A stretch of DNA of 64,000 nucleotides from Ricinus communis (Eukaryota > Streptophyta > Magnoliopsida > Malpighiales > Euphorbiaceae), in NCBI RefSeq assembly GCF_019578655.1, contig NC_063263.1, positions 16,615,001-16,679,000 on the forward strand, read 5' to 3'. Shown piece after piece: positions 1 to 11,216 of the stretch. The notes beneath the pieces were generated by a model, which saw only the letters and a list, made by a program, of their open reading frames with translations, had not been told where the DNA came from and did not search any database. Made by a program: the position numbers and the translations under genes. Position 1 is the first letter of the stretch, and each line of letters starts with the position of its first letter.

Positions 1-170
1 ATATCATTGATTAACTTGATTTTGACAATAAATAGCTATAATAGCTTATTTTCAATGTACTCACACTGAAAAGCTGAAATTTTCCAAAATAGTGTCATTG
101 GTTACAAGGGCATAGTAGAAATAGTAGTACAAATGATTAGGAAAATCTGAAAAAGGAAAGGAAATAAAAC

Positions 171-1015
171 CTTTGGCAAGTACTTCTGTTTCTGAGCAGG
201 ACTTCCATTCCTCACCTAAAACAATAAAAAAATAAAAACACTATTACAACCACATTTGGAACTCATACAAGACAAGACTCAACACAAACAGAACAAAATT
301 TTAAAAATTGAGCCTTGTATACCAACTGATTGATGCACAGATTAGAATGTGCACCATAAGAAAGTGCAACAGAGCCTGAAGCACGACTAATTTCTTCCAT
401 GGCTATGCAATGATACAAGTAACCAAGACCTAGTCCTCCATATTCCTCTGCATAAAAATATCCCCAACTATTTAATCAAATTGCATAGTTCCATTTAACA
501 GTACTTTCAAAGCCTTCGTTGACAAGATTATTAATAAACCAAAAACACCCTACAAGCTATAAAAAAAGATAAATATATATATAAAAAATAAACGTAAGCA
601 CAAACCTGGTGCAGTAATTCCATGAAGATTAAAATCTCCCATAAGCTTCCATAAGTTAACTTCCTATAGCAAAATCCAAAACAATTCATAATTCATAATT
701 AAAAAATTTAATTAATTAATTAATTAACCAGTAATTACCTTGGGGAAATTATTAGTTTGGTCAATCTTGGAAGCATGTGGAGCTATATTCTCTTGTGCGA
801 ACTGAGAAACACTCTCTTTAAACTACAATCCATTAAAATCCATCAGCTAAGAAATAATTTAAAAAAATTATACTAATTAAATTAATGAAAGCAGGAATTA
901 GAGGGACCTGAAGCTGAGTATCGTCGAAGAGAAGAGATGTAGAGAAAGAAGCACGTCGCGTCTGCTGCTTTAAAGTCGATGAACATAGAGACCTCAGTCC
1001 GAATACCTTTTGCAT
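171..1015 (-). CDS. IVD: Isovaleryl-CoA dehydrogenase, mitochondrial (5' part, exons 1-5)
   Basis: Acyl-CoA dehydrogenase of leucine and branched-chain catabolism in the mitochondrial matrix; it oxidises isovaleryl-CoA and passes electrons through ETF. Exons read on the minus strand: 1015-908, 822-739, 663-606, 447-323, 215-171, all with GT-AG borders, 140 residues in one frame. The start [13 protein letters not shown] opens a basic, Ser-rich transit peptide; next come LLFDDTQLQ, then [18 protein letters not shown], then [20 protein letters not shown] and [19 protein letters not shown], which match my memory of plant IVD almost residue for residue. The FAD- and substrate-binding core and C-terminal helical domain lie beyond base 1 of the window. 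The ATG at 1015 is preferred over an in-frame upstream ATG at 1180 because the plant proteins start at MQ. Only the 5' third is visible, so intactness of the whole gene cannot be judged. Confidence 0.9.
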
Positions 1016-1180
1016 CGTCGTTTTGATATTTTTGCAGAGAAGAAGAAGAAGAAGGGAGTGAAAATGAAGATGGAGCAATGATCTTATAATTGATTTTGGC
1101 GTGTAAGCAGAGAAGAGCTCAAAGGAAAGCCTGTCCGTTGGTTGATATGTGTCCAGATTTTTACTCGTGATGGGTGCCAA

Positions 1181-2440
1181 ATTAATGCGACCAAAATTTA
1201 AAAAATAATAATAATAAATAAAAAAGAAGTATCCTAATCTGCTGATTCAGGAATACTAATCCGCATGTGGTTGGCCATGATCACTTTTGTCTATGTCGTC
1301 ATGGATAAGGTTGATCGTTGTTTTATTTTAATTATAAAAACAAAACTAGAGCCTAAGCATTTTAATCGATTCAATTTTAGTTTTAATTATATCTAGTTGA
1401 AAATTTATGTGGAATTTGTTTTATCAATAAATAAATTTTGGTGTTGAATAATTAGAAATCAGTATTGTATTTGTAGTATTTATGTGAATTCTATCCAATC
1501 AAGCAGGATAATATTTTGATAATAGGTTAATTCTTTTATAATTTAACAAATTAAGGTATCAATTTTTTTCAATAAACTAGTTGTTAAACCCGTAGATTGC
1601 GAACATTTTGATGTTTTTAGCATGTGATAAATATAAAAAATACAATTTGATTTTAATATTTAACAATTTAGTTTTATAATTTTTTTCCAGATAAATTAAT
1701 ATATGTGATTGAGAATTATAATAAAAAAAATTATTTTACATTAAAAAATATCAAGTGGCAAGGATTTAGTTATATTTACTCCAATCAGCTATCATTATTA
1801 TATTTTTTATGTTCGTTTGATAATATAGGTTTAGAGTTCAATAACTCAAAATGTTATTGTTTGATTGTTAAATTGATTTTATCAAATCAAATTTTTTAAA
1901 TTATGATTTATCAATCAAATAATAAAATTATAAGTTGTTAAGTTCTAAACTCATATTATCAAATACAAATTACATGATAATAATGACTGGTCGAAGTAAA
2001 AATAGTTGAATCCTTATAAATTAATATTTATTATCGCTGAAATATATATATTTTTAGTAATATATATTTTTTTTATCGAAAAAATCATTATATTAAAAAT
2101 TGTAAAATAGTAAAATTAGGTGTTATCTTTTTATACTTATCTCTATCCTATTTTATATGCCTTTAAATAACCCAATTTTAAAACCTCATACATTAATATA
2201 AATAAATTCTACATATATTTTCATGCTCGAAAATGTAACAGTATCAATTTACTTTCTTGAGTTTATTTCTACAATTAAATTGTACTTTTTATACTTCTTA
2301 GATAGACACAATATTTTTCTCATATTTTATATTGTAAGTTAATAAAATTATTAATTTTTTATGAATAAATACTTTTAAATATTTTAATATTTATCTAAAT
2401 ATTTTATTATCACACAAATATTATTTTTACTTCTTACCTT
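1181..2440. other. AT-rich spacer upstream of IVD
   Basis: Promoter side of IVD followed by strongly AT-rich, low-complexity DNA. A 64-codon open frame at 1705-1899 is AT-biased noise with no family resemblance. I see no gene, RNA or repeat boundary here. Confidence 0.6.
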
Positions 2441-2760
2441 ATACAGTGACGCTCTTCGGGTTAAAAAAAATGCAATCTAGCGACTTTAACACCTTTAAGA
2501 AGGTACAAACTAAGATGGCAGATGTGGACGAATTTGCACCCAGCCATCTTGTTGACACTGGGGATTGGGAACGAGCTTCATGCTCCGATAATCACACTTT
2601 GATTTACCTACCGTATCGTTGAACTTTTCCGAGTTCACCGTCTTTGAGTGTGGGTTCAATTGGATGAATCCGTCAAGTCAAGGTCAAGGTCAAGGTCAAG
2701 GTAAGTAGTAAAAATCAATTTCCACCCCCTTCCCTTGAACAGGCTTTCCGCGGTACCAAG
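2441..2760. other. Low-AT island of unknown origin with (GTCAAG)n-type tandem repeat
   Basis: About 300 bases of balanced composition inside very AT-rich DNA. It includes a short open frame at 2514-2621 (+) starting MADVDEFAPSHLVDTGDWER, and near 2677-2702 a tandem run built on GTCAAG. I do not recognise it. The sharp composition change suggests an inserted fragment (organelle DNA or transposon relic) or an isolated exon. No start context, splice partner or domain was found. Confidence 0.4.
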
Positions 2761-3008
2761 CTCACTTCATTTAGTTTTTTTTTATAATTTAAAAGATTAT
2801 TATTGTTACAGTTATAGATTAAGGAAAAAAAATTACTTTTTATTAATTAGTATTTATAAAAAGTAACACATGTTATTCTTTAGCAGTCTTATGTGACAAG
2901 TTATAGTTAAACCATTATTTTTATTTCAGTTTTATATTTATTCTTTTATTTATTTATTTATTTTATCTTCATATAATGTTTCATGATATATATATATATA
3001 TAAGAATC

Positions 3009-3146
3009 CACAGCCGATTGTGTCCTTAAACCTCAGTTCCAAAAAATCATATCTTCTACCAAAACATTCACTGAAGAGGCGGAGACCCTTTTGAAAGAAG
3101 CTATTCAGGAATAGAAGGAACGTTTTCTACTTCAGGAACAAGTCTA
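3009..3146 (+). pseudogene. atpA: Plastid atpA 3' end, nuclear copy (NUPT)
   Basis: The plus-strand translation contains [19 protein letters not shown], then LLKEAIQE, an in-frame stop, KERFLLQEQ and a second stop. This is the C-terminal end of the plastid-encoded ATP synthase alpha subunit as I know it, where an E-Q-(M/K)-(D/E)-R-F context follows AIQ. A stop has replaced the Gln codon (CAG or CAA to TAG), so the piece is a non-functional nuclear insertion of plastid DNA. It is followed by two near-copies of a short AATCACT...TATAAGTATAAAG-like stretch. Confidence 0.75.
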
Positions 3147-3337
3147 AAAAAATAAATCACTACAGGTATAAGTATAAAGAAATTAATCACTTAATATCTG
3201 TGAAATATTTTTTGATGATTTTAATTTTAATATTTTAGCATTATAACTTATTTTGTTAGGACTAATATTTATTTCCGAGGTTATAATTTTTTTTCCTTTT
3301 CTTTTGAAATTTTTTCTATTTGATTTAAGATTAGGTT

Positions 3338-3395
3338 CATGGTTAAGGGTAAAGATGTCCGAGTAAAGGTTATTTTAGAATGTACTAGTTGTTTC
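3338..3395 (+). pseudogene. rpl33: Plastid rpl33 5' end, nuclear copy (NUPT)
   Basis: The stretch encodes [18 protein letters not shown], the N-terminus of plastid ribosomal protein bL33 (family form [18 protein letters not shown]). The frame then departs from rpl33 at once. The AT-rich DNA just upstream resembles a plastid intergenic leader. The fragment is truncated after about 18 codons and fused to unrelated plastid-like sequence. Confidence 0.75.
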
Positions 3396-3490
3396 CCTGG
3401 ATGCCGACGGCGTCCTTGGGGTGATCTAGTAGTTCCTACTGGGTGGAGACGATGGGGTCGGTCTATGGATTTTCTTTCCTTTTGAAGAAC
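3396..3490 (+). other. Plastid inverted-repeat-like segment (trnI intron / ycf68 region)
   Basis: The GC-rich run containing GGGTGGAGACGATGGGGTCG and GTCTATGGATTTTC resembles the conserved plastid inverted-repeat sequence around the trnI-GAU intron and ycf68, from memory. It directly abuts the rpl33 fragment although these loci are far apart in plastid genomes. The following bases to about 3600 may also be organellar but I could not place them. Confidence 0.5.
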
Positions 3491-3599
3491 ACATTTTTAC
3501 TATGTTACTAATACTTGTACTTGCTCTGCTATTCTGCTCAAGTCTGACTGAGGAAGAGCAATTCAATAAGAGATCTCGGATCTAATGGGTGGAATACCA

Positions 3600-5150
3600 C
3601 AAAGAGAAAGTGTTCATAAAAGAAAACTATATATATATATATATATATATTTGATATATTTTTAAATTTAAGTTTTCTTTATTTATGAATTTGAGTTATA
3701 TTAATGAATTTTGTGTCTTTTATAGTTTAATATTTTTTCATTTCAAGCTTTACTCATTTATTCTATTTATATTTTTTATTTTATTTTTTAATGATTTTTT
3801 TTTAATTTCATTACAAAAAGTTTTTTGAATATTATATACTTTTATAATATTTTATGATTCTATCACAAATAGTTTTAAAGAATAAAATAAAATTTTTATT
3901 TTAATCATAAGGTATTGAAACCTTAAGTGCATTAACCTTTTTTCTCTATACTTTAATATTTTATTTTTAGTTAGTAATTAATTTAGAATTTAAATATAAT
4001 TTTCTTGTTTATTTTTAAATTTTATAGATTCTAATATTATTTATATTAAATTTCAATATTGAGGTCAAGAATTTTTAAGTTAGATAAATAAAATCAAACT
4101 AGTAAAATTAACTAGAATCAGCTTAGAACTAGAAAACTGGTCCAAAATCGATTTCTCTTCAGCTCGAATCGAAACTATCGATTTCAATTCTAATTTATAA
4201 AAAATAACTTATTTTTATTTTTTAAAAATTAATTGAAATCGGTTGGAACAAAAATTGTAAATTGGAACCGAGCGACTCCATTTTCATAATATATAATTTT
4301 GTATATAATTATTATATTTATATTCGACATACAAATTAACATCAATAGAAATTATCTAACATATATGCTCTATCAATTATTTAGGTTATGTTAGAAATTA
4401 TAATAATTTAACAAAAAAATGACTAATATAATCATTATATAATATATAATAAATCTAGCCATAAAATATAAATATAAAATTAATTTATAAATATTATATA
4501 ATATAATTTATTAATAAAATATCTATTTAAGTACTGCAAAAAACACTGGTTAAATCAATTCTAACACATCTGAAAGACGGTTTTCTAAAATTTTTAAATC
4601 TCAAAAACCTATTTAAGAAAAAGAATCAATTAAAAGGCAAGATTTTTAAAATTTTTAAAACCCTCAAACTTCTTAAAATCTCAACCTATTAAATTGATGG
4701 ATTAATAAAAAAATTTATATTACTATTTAAAAATTTTATTTAACTTGTTTCAAAATAAAATAAAATATTTTATTTTACCTCTTAAAATCTCTGTTTACTT
4801 TATATATCATTATGTTAGCTCACATTTCATTTTGCCAAACTGAGCACAAGAGATGACATATTTTTTTTCCTTAATACGTCATATGTGGAAAAATCCAGAA
4901 AATATTTTTGTCAATAGCACATCCCATGGACGAAACGGATTTCATGTATGATTTGGATTAATCCAATGGTTCTAAGTTGATTATAAAAAGGAGAAAGAAA
5001 AAACAAGTTTAAAATTTAGGTAAAAACAGAAGAGTAATAAAATTTCAGCTCCTGTAAAAAGTTAACGTTTGACAGCAGCAGCTGTTAGCGTTTAAAATTT
5101 GAGCTCCAAAACACCCCACCGCCTGGACAAATCCAACAAAACAAGTACTG
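3600..5150. other. AT-rich spacer with (TA)n tract
   Basis: A (TA)n microsatellite lies at about 3628-3651, followed by some 1.4 kb of AT-rich DNA with no long frames. The last 150 bases before 5154 become less AT-rich and are the likely promoter and 5' UTR of the next gene. I see no other feature. Confidence 0.6.
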
Positions 5151-5153
5151 AGA

Positions 5154-8100
5154 ATGGAAGATGGTGGTGGTGGAGTCGGCGTTAGAGACAAGGGTTCAAC
5201 TCCGGTGACTAAACCATCAAAGTTCGAAGTGTATAAAAACCCAGCTTTATCAGCTGCCCTAACCGCTAACAGTATCCAGCCCTCAAAATCTACTTTTCTT
5301 TTTATATTTTCGCTCTCTTCCGCCTCTGCTTTCGTTCTGCTCTCTGTCTTCTCGAGGTAAATTATAGCCTATTTTACAATGCTGGTCTTTTGTTTGTTTT
5401 GTGAGTATTATTAGGGTTTTAAAGGGGTTTTAACATTGGTTATGTTTTACTTTTCTTTTTTGAAAAAAAAAAGTTTTCTTAACCTTTAATTGATATGTTT
5501 CCTTAAGGAGATAATTAGGATTTCAGGTAAAGCTCGAAACTTCATTATGAATCTTTTTTAAAAAAGAATTTACGAGTGTTCGGAAAGTCTAAAAATGCAA
5601 GAATTTAATCCATTATATTCTAGTTTTAGAGTTTAAAAGGCTTGCTAATAAGGATTTGAAATAACCCCCAATCAATGTTAATTTAAATTTTTGTATTCAG
5701 AATTTAATATTTCAAATCCAAAATTTCAAGTTTAAATGCATGAATCCGGATGCAAGGTTAGTGAGCTCTAGTGTCCGGAAAGCCTATAGTTGCTAGAACT
5801 GAGTTCTTTCAGCTTAAAAAAGAGAAGGTATTTTGACAGAACTGAAGTGATCTTTTTGCACGAGTTCAACTCGACTAAAATCTTGCATATGACTTATTCC
5901 AGAGAAGGCATATCAGAAAATTGGGTACAATTTTGAAGGTAAAGGGAAAGGAAATGAGTTAGCTTCTTAGTCAAACTTAGTTCCGCAATATCTCCAACTC
6001 CTTTATCTTGAAATATTCTCAAAAGGGTTTAAGTTTATGCTTTGCGTGTTAAGGTCTGTTTTAGACTTTTAGCTAGAATCTAATTTGATCTGACTGACAT
6101 CCATTTGGTTCGAATGATGAAGGGAAAATGGACTAATTGAAGCAATGGGATTCACGAATTTGCCTCAGGAAGCAGCATGTAAGTTCTCTTGTGCAATGGT
6201 ACTTCTCTAATGACCTGACTATTTTGTTCACCGTTGTGGTCTGTCTATAATGATAGTTAGCTAACTTTTACTGTGGTGTATCAGATATATTTTCCAAGGC
6301 TGTACAAACTTTGGTGGGTTTAGTTTTTGTTGGATCTTTAATTGCCCTCTTCAAAGCTATTTCTATGCACAGGGGAAAAGATGCATTTGGTGTTTCAACA
6401 AAATCTCTCTCTAAAGAAACAATGGATAAATCACTCTTAACAAGCCGCCAACTGGGGCTTTTGGGAATAAAACCAAAAGTTGAATCGGTTGTAACTGAAT
6501 CTCCAAAGAAGCCTCCCAAGTCCAAACCTATAGTGTCTTCTTCAGATGTCCTTGTTCCAGTCCATCAATCAATTAGCAGCTCCACAAGAAAGTCCCGAGT
6601 TGGCTCTGATAAAGCAATTGCTGGCAGTGGAAATAAGATGACCTCTTTTAGCAACCCATCCAAATCACAATGCTCTCCATCTTCTTTGTACCTTGTACCT
6701 GGGGCTAGTTCGCCTTTAACTTCCACTCATTCTTCTCCTGGAATTGATTCAGCAGTCTCAACTCCTTGGTCAAGTAAGCGAGCCTCCTCTAAAGAGATAC
6801 AAACAGAAGAACAGCTTGAGCGCTTCTTAGCAGAAGTAGATGAGAAAATTACCGAATCAGCAGGGAGGCTTGCAACACCACCACCCAGCCTTAGGGGTTT
6901 CAGCGGAGCTAGTCCTAATACTGTGGCAAGTCCAGCTAATGCATCTGGAACTAAAAGGAGCACACCTTTGAGGCCTGTGAGGATGTCTCCTGGTTCCCAG
7001 AAATTTACCACTCCCCCTAAGAAAGGAGAGGGCGATCTTCCTCCCCCAATGTCCATGGAAGAGTCTATTGAAGCTTTTAAGTATTTGGGCATCTATCCTC
7101 AAATTGAGCAATGGCGTGACCATCTCAGGCAATGGTTTTCATCAGTTCTACTCAATCCTCTGCTTAACAAGATTGGAACCAGCCACATTCAGGTGTGCTA
7201 TCATTGTCATACCTCTACCTTTTGGTTATTTTAGTTATTCTTTGATTCATTAAACTTCAGTATTTGCATTATGGCTGAAATATTTATATGCAGCTGTCAG
7301 TACCTATCCGTGTTTAGTTTTCTTAATTGTTGTCATATCTAGGTAATGCAAACAGCTGCTAAACTTGGTATTTCAATTACAATCAGTCAAGTGGGGAGTG
7401 ATTCATCAGCTAGTGGAACTCCTACTACTGTTTCTTCAGTTGATAGGAAAGAATGGCAACCAGCTTTTGCACTTGATGAAGATGGAATTCTCCATCAAAT
7501 ACGCGCTACTCTTATCCAGGCTCTTGATGCTTCCAAGCGTAAATTGCTCCACCATTACCCCCTTATTTTCGTCTTTTTTTCTGCTTCGAGTTAATTGTAT
7601 AGATCATTGACAAATTCACCAATCTTATCACATGTAGCCAAGTTGCCTTTGGCCAATCTGCAACAATTTCCACAACAAAATCCTATGATCCCTGTCATGC
7701 AGGAGTGTTTGGATGCTATCACTGAACACCAAAGGCTTCATGCACTGATGAAAGGAGAATGGGCCAGAGGTTTGCTACCACATAGCAATGTTCCAGAGGA
7801 TTATATGGTACAGAGGATTCAAGGTATTTTGAATCTTAAACTTTACACTTCATGTGTATTACCTATTTTATCTCCATAATGTCAACTATTTGTTCCATTC
7901 AACTTGTACTTGCATCTTATCCTATCTGCTTGTGGAATCTTCATAGAGCTTGCTGAAGGAACCTGCTTGAAGAATTATGAGTATGTAGGAGGTGGAGAGG
8001 TCTATGACAAGAAGAAGTGGAGTCTCGAGCTCCCTACAGATTCGCACTTGCTGTTATATTTATTCTGTGCTTTCCTCGAGCACCCAAAATGGATGCTTCA

Positions 8101-8733
8101 TGTGGATCCTGCATCTTATGCCGGAGAGCAGTCTAGTAAGAACCCTTTATTCTTGGGGGTTCTGCCTCCAAAAGAAAGGTTTCCTGAAAAGTACATTTCT
8201 GTCATATCCGGTGTTCCTGCCACTCTTCATCCAGGAGCTTGTATACTGGTTGTAGGAAAGCAAAGCCCTCCTCACTTTGCCTTGTACTGGGATAAGAAAC
8301 TGCAATTCTCTCTTCAGGTCAGTGGAGTTAAATATAGTGATTAACCAAATTTTAGAATTTTCTTTTTTATAATTTATCTATCAATTTTATGTCAGATTCC
8401 ATTCAAAATTTAATAACTGAATCGCTGCGTTATCACATCCATTTGTAATGTAGTTTTCTGCATTTCTTATGTTTATGGTTTCGTCATCTTGACGATATCA
8501 GTGAGTGACGATCCTGAATATCTCAGTGATATTGACTGGGACTCCTATTTGTGGTGCTTCAAAGGTTAATATGAGATATTTCTCTTTGTTTTCAGGGAAG
8601 AACACCACTATGGGATTCCATCTTGCTTTTGTGCCATAGGATCAAGGTAGGATATGGAGGCATAGTTCGGAATTTGCATCTGGGTTCATCAGCCTTAAAC
8701 ATCCTCCCAGTTCTCGAGTTAGAAAATGAGTGA
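5154..8733 (+). CDS. TMEM209-like / cytochrome B561 N-terminal domain protein
   Basis: Plant homologue of nuclear-envelope transmembrane protein 209 (Pfam CytochromB561_N; Arabidopsis AT1G07970 type). The human protein is linked to nucleoporin NUP205; the plant role is not established. Exons: 5154-5356, 6123-6178, 6285-7192, 7343-7538, 7638-7823, 7947-8317, 8596-8733. They sum to 685 codons plus TGA, near the family length. Two hydrophobic segments near the N-terminus (SKSTFLFIFSLSSASAFVLL and LVGLVFVGSLIALFKAI) are followed by a long Ser/Pro-rich region, an EEQLERFLAEVDEKI segment, then the conserved C-terminal domain (HPKWMLHVDPASYAGEQSS, GKQSPPHFALYWDKKLQF, and the end GSSALNILPVLELENE). 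The acceptor of exon 5 is the least certain point: 7637/7638 is the one that keeps frame with the donor at 7539. The protein is not itself expected to be a redox cytochrome b561. Confidence 0.88.
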
Positions 8734-9369
8734 CTATTCATTACACACGCTGCAGACCTGCTTATGATGGAAAATGGCACTCATCTCAATGTAAGGAACA
8801 ACTTGCGGAAATGGTTGAAACTTTGCTCAAGTTGAAAGGGCTAAGTATAATTTTTGGCGGTGAACGTTTCTTTTCATCCATTGGTAATTGACCTGGATCA
8901 CTGAGGGCTTCTGGTGATGATGCATGTCATGATGGTTGTGTTAAAGTTTTCTAGAGATGAATTGAGAAGTGACCAAAAGAAATTTAGGCAAAATTCTTCC
9001 ATCATTGTACTAATGCACAACTCTTTAATTTAGATTCGAACTATATCAGTTCTGTAGATTATTAAGCTCAATTGTTGTGTTCTGAAGCAATGGTGTTGCA
9101 ACACTGGTTTTGAAATATTGGCATCTCATGCATGGGAGGAACTGAGAAGATGAATAAATGGTTACGGAGTGTTTATTCTGTTTTAAAAGTACCCAGTAGG
9201 CTGCTAGTGCTAAACCCACAGAGACTTGAACAAAGCCACAAAGAAGAGACTGATATAACAGCCTATTAGTATTATTAGTCTGAAAATACCCTGTGTTGTG
9301 AAGAAACTAGTTGAAATTTTAGGCTCTTTTTAATACACGTTCTTTTTTAAAATAAAAAGTAATAATTCA
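8734..9369 (+). other. 3' flank / likely 3' UTR of the TMEM209-like gene
   Basis: Non-coding DNA following the TGA at 8731-8733, of moderate composition to about 9350 and then AT-rich. No repeat or RNA gene recognised. The 3' UTR end is not determined. Confidence 0.5.
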
Positions 9370-9564
9370 TTAATAACTCAAATCATTAGCAAGAGAAGGC
9401 TCTAGAAAACGGGAAGCCACTTGCCAAACGGTACAGCTAGCATTATCAACTGAAGCTTTAGCAATAGAGTGAGCAATGGCATTGGCTTGCCGGTAATAAA
9501 AAAGAACAGAAAAATCATGTCCTCTAAGAAAATCCTTGCAGAGTAAATTATTAACTCTTATCAA
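9370..9564 (-). pseudogene. RNase H-like (RVT_3) relic of a non-LTR retrotransposon
   Basis: The minus-strand frame contains CKDFLRGHDFSVLFYYRQAN and AIAHSIAKAS, the end of the plant RNase H-like domain carried by many LINE-derived proteins (typical pattern F-x-x-V-x-R-x-x-N-x-x-A-H-x-L-A). Only the last ~60 residues remain; the catalytic acidic residues upstream are absent. It ends 54 bases before a tRNA gene. It could also be a relic of a host RNase H-like gene of the same family. Confidence 0.6.
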
Positions 9565-9618
9565 ATGGTGATTGATCTCATCTATAGATATATAATATCT
9601 ATTTCCAATTGGACAACA

Positions 9619-9691
9619 GCCCGTCTAGCTCAGTTGGTAGAGCGCAAGGCTCTTAACCTTGTGGTCGTGGGTTCGAGCCCCACGGTGGGCG
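9619..9691 (+). tRNA. trnK-CTT: tRNA-Lys (anticodon CTT)
   Basis: 73 bases fold as a standard cloverleaf: acceptor GCCCGTC with GGTGGGC (one G-T pair) and discriminator G at 9691; D arm GCTC...GAGC; anticodon stem CAAGG/CCTTG around loop CTCTTAA with anticodon CTT at 9652-9654; T arm GTGGG-TTCGAGC-CCCAC. CCA is not encoded, as usual for nuclear tRNAs. CAA just upstream (9615-9617) fits a plant Pol III start, TATA-like DNA lies 20-30 bases further up, and a T run at 9699-9703 is a plausible terminator. An identical gene lies at 10566-10638 in the opposite orientation. Confidence 0.97.
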
Positions 9692-9698
9692 CTTGTTA

Positions 9699-9703
9699 TT
9701 TTT
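9699..9703 (+). terminator. Pol III terminator (T5) of tRNA-Lys
   Basis: A run of five T starts eight bases past the tRNA discriminator base, the usual RNA polymerase III stop. Confidence 0.6.
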
Positions 9704-9999
9704 ATATTTCTTTTCATAGACCTATTTTTTTGAACATTATTCTCTTATTAAAATCTGAACTCAAGAGTAATTTATTGCTATTTTCTTTTTCAATGTTAAT
9801 CTTTTATTAAAATCCGAACTGAGATTCCTTTTTTTCAATAATTTGAAAGTTTTAGTAGATTGAATGGTTTGAAGGTCCTTATTTAATAGAGATGATAAGA
9901 TTTAATACCAATACATTTCAATTGAATTTTTTTATTTCATCTATATTAATAGAAAAAAAACATAATTAAAACCTTTTAATTTTGTTCAGTTGTGATTTC

Positions 10000-10002
<3 letters not shown>

Positions 10003-10041
<39 letters not shown>

Positions 10042-10223
10042 GTATTTTTATTATAATTTTATATCACATACATATATACAAAATTTATATATAACTCGGC
10101 TATTAGTTTTAGTAAACTTAGTCATTTAAATACTGCAATTGATAGACTTGGATTTGATTGAAACTTTTATTTTATGTTGATAGAGTAAAAATGTAATTTA
10201 GATGTTTACTCTAACATGTTGTG

Positions 10224-10287
<64 letters not shown>

Positions 10288-10490
10288 GTATTTTTATTAT
10301 AATTTTATATCACATACATATATACAAAATTTATATATAACTCGGCTATTAGTTTTAGTAAACTTAGTCATTTAAATCGCAATTGATAGACTTGGATTTG
10401 ATTGAAACTTTTATTTTATGTTGATAGAGTAAAAATGTAATTTAGACGTTTACTCTAACATGTTGTGATTAATATATATATATATATATA
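10003..10490. repeat. Direct repeat of ~200 bp separated by (TA)n tracts
   Basis: Two copies, about 10031-10230 and 10277-10474, are nearly identical: both run from TATTTATATATGTATTTT through AACTCGGCTATTAGTTTT and GATAGACTTGGATTTGATTG to AACATGTTGTGATTAATA. They differ by a small indel (ACTG against CG) and one T/C change that I could see. (TA)n tracts lie before, between (about 10229-10276) and after the copies. This looks like a recent local duplication, perhaps by slippage or unequal exchange between the TA tracts. Confidence 0.9.
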
Positions 10491-10565
10491 TGCACATTAA
10501 ATTTTACATAAAAGTAAAAAAAGTGATAAAATGTAAAGAGAGTATGATAAAAGATAAATAGAAAA

Positions 10566-10638
10566 CGCCCACCGTGGGGCTCGAACCCACGACCACAAGG
10601 TTAAGAGCCTTGCGCTCTACCAACTGAGCTAGACGGGC
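10566..10638 (-). tRNA. trnK-CTT: tRNA-Lys (anticodon CTT), second identical copy
   Basis: The reverse complement is base-for-base identical to the gene at 9619-9691, with the same cloverleaf and CTT anticodon. AAAA at 10562-10565 reads as TTTT immediately after the 3' end on the gene strand and can serve as the Pol III stop; CAA triplets occur just upstream (CAAGGCAAGAA before the 5' end). The two genes converge toward each other across the AT repeat block. Confidence 0.97.
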
Positions 10639-10699
10639 TTCTTGCCTTGTCCATTCGTTTTATATACTCCTAGGCGTCATTCCTCCACTACAAAAACCT

Positions 10700-11180
10700 A
10701 AACGAACTAGCTAAAACCTCCACATCTCCTCCACCGGAGAGTCCTGTCACCACTTGGAAGTCACCTAAACTTGCTCCCTCTCGGTGGCGAGTCTCTTCTC
10801 ACCAACTTTCTAGGAAATCTTCTCTCATTCTTCATGAGCTTCACCAATTAGTCCATATTAATCCAATTGCATTGCTCATACAGGTAACTTTTCTCATATA
10901 GATAAAAAATATATATAACAGAAAAAGATTGGGTTTCGCGTAGGTGTTTGATGATCTTTTCGAAGTTTCTATCCCCAATGGCTAGTATATTTCAAATTCA
11001 TTCTTCATTCTACGACTGAAATCTTATGGTAATTTGTATTTAAGTCTGATTAAATCAGATATTACTTTAATCGAGTGAAGAACAAATAAAATAAAATTTC
11101 GGCAATGTGTTGCTGGCAGCTTGAATATCTTCTTATTAAATATAGATATCTTAAATTTAGGGTATTTATTTGGTTATCAG
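10700..11180 (+). other. Likely 5' UTR exon and leader intron of TFIIH p44
   Basis: Moderate-GC leader DNA ends at CATACAG|GTAACTT (donor 10884), and GGTTATCAG|GCAGTAG (11180/11181) offers the matching acceptor 36 bases before the start codon. A leader intron is an inference from these two sites only. Confidence 0.5.
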
Positions 11181-11216
11181 GCAGTAGCAATTCTGTGGCA
11201 AGTAAAGGGAAAAAGA

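Noticed and set aside
6727..7132. Two overlapping minus-strand frames of 91-121 codons
   Set aside because: They are antisense shadows of the Ser/Pro-rich exon 3 of the TMEM209-like gene.
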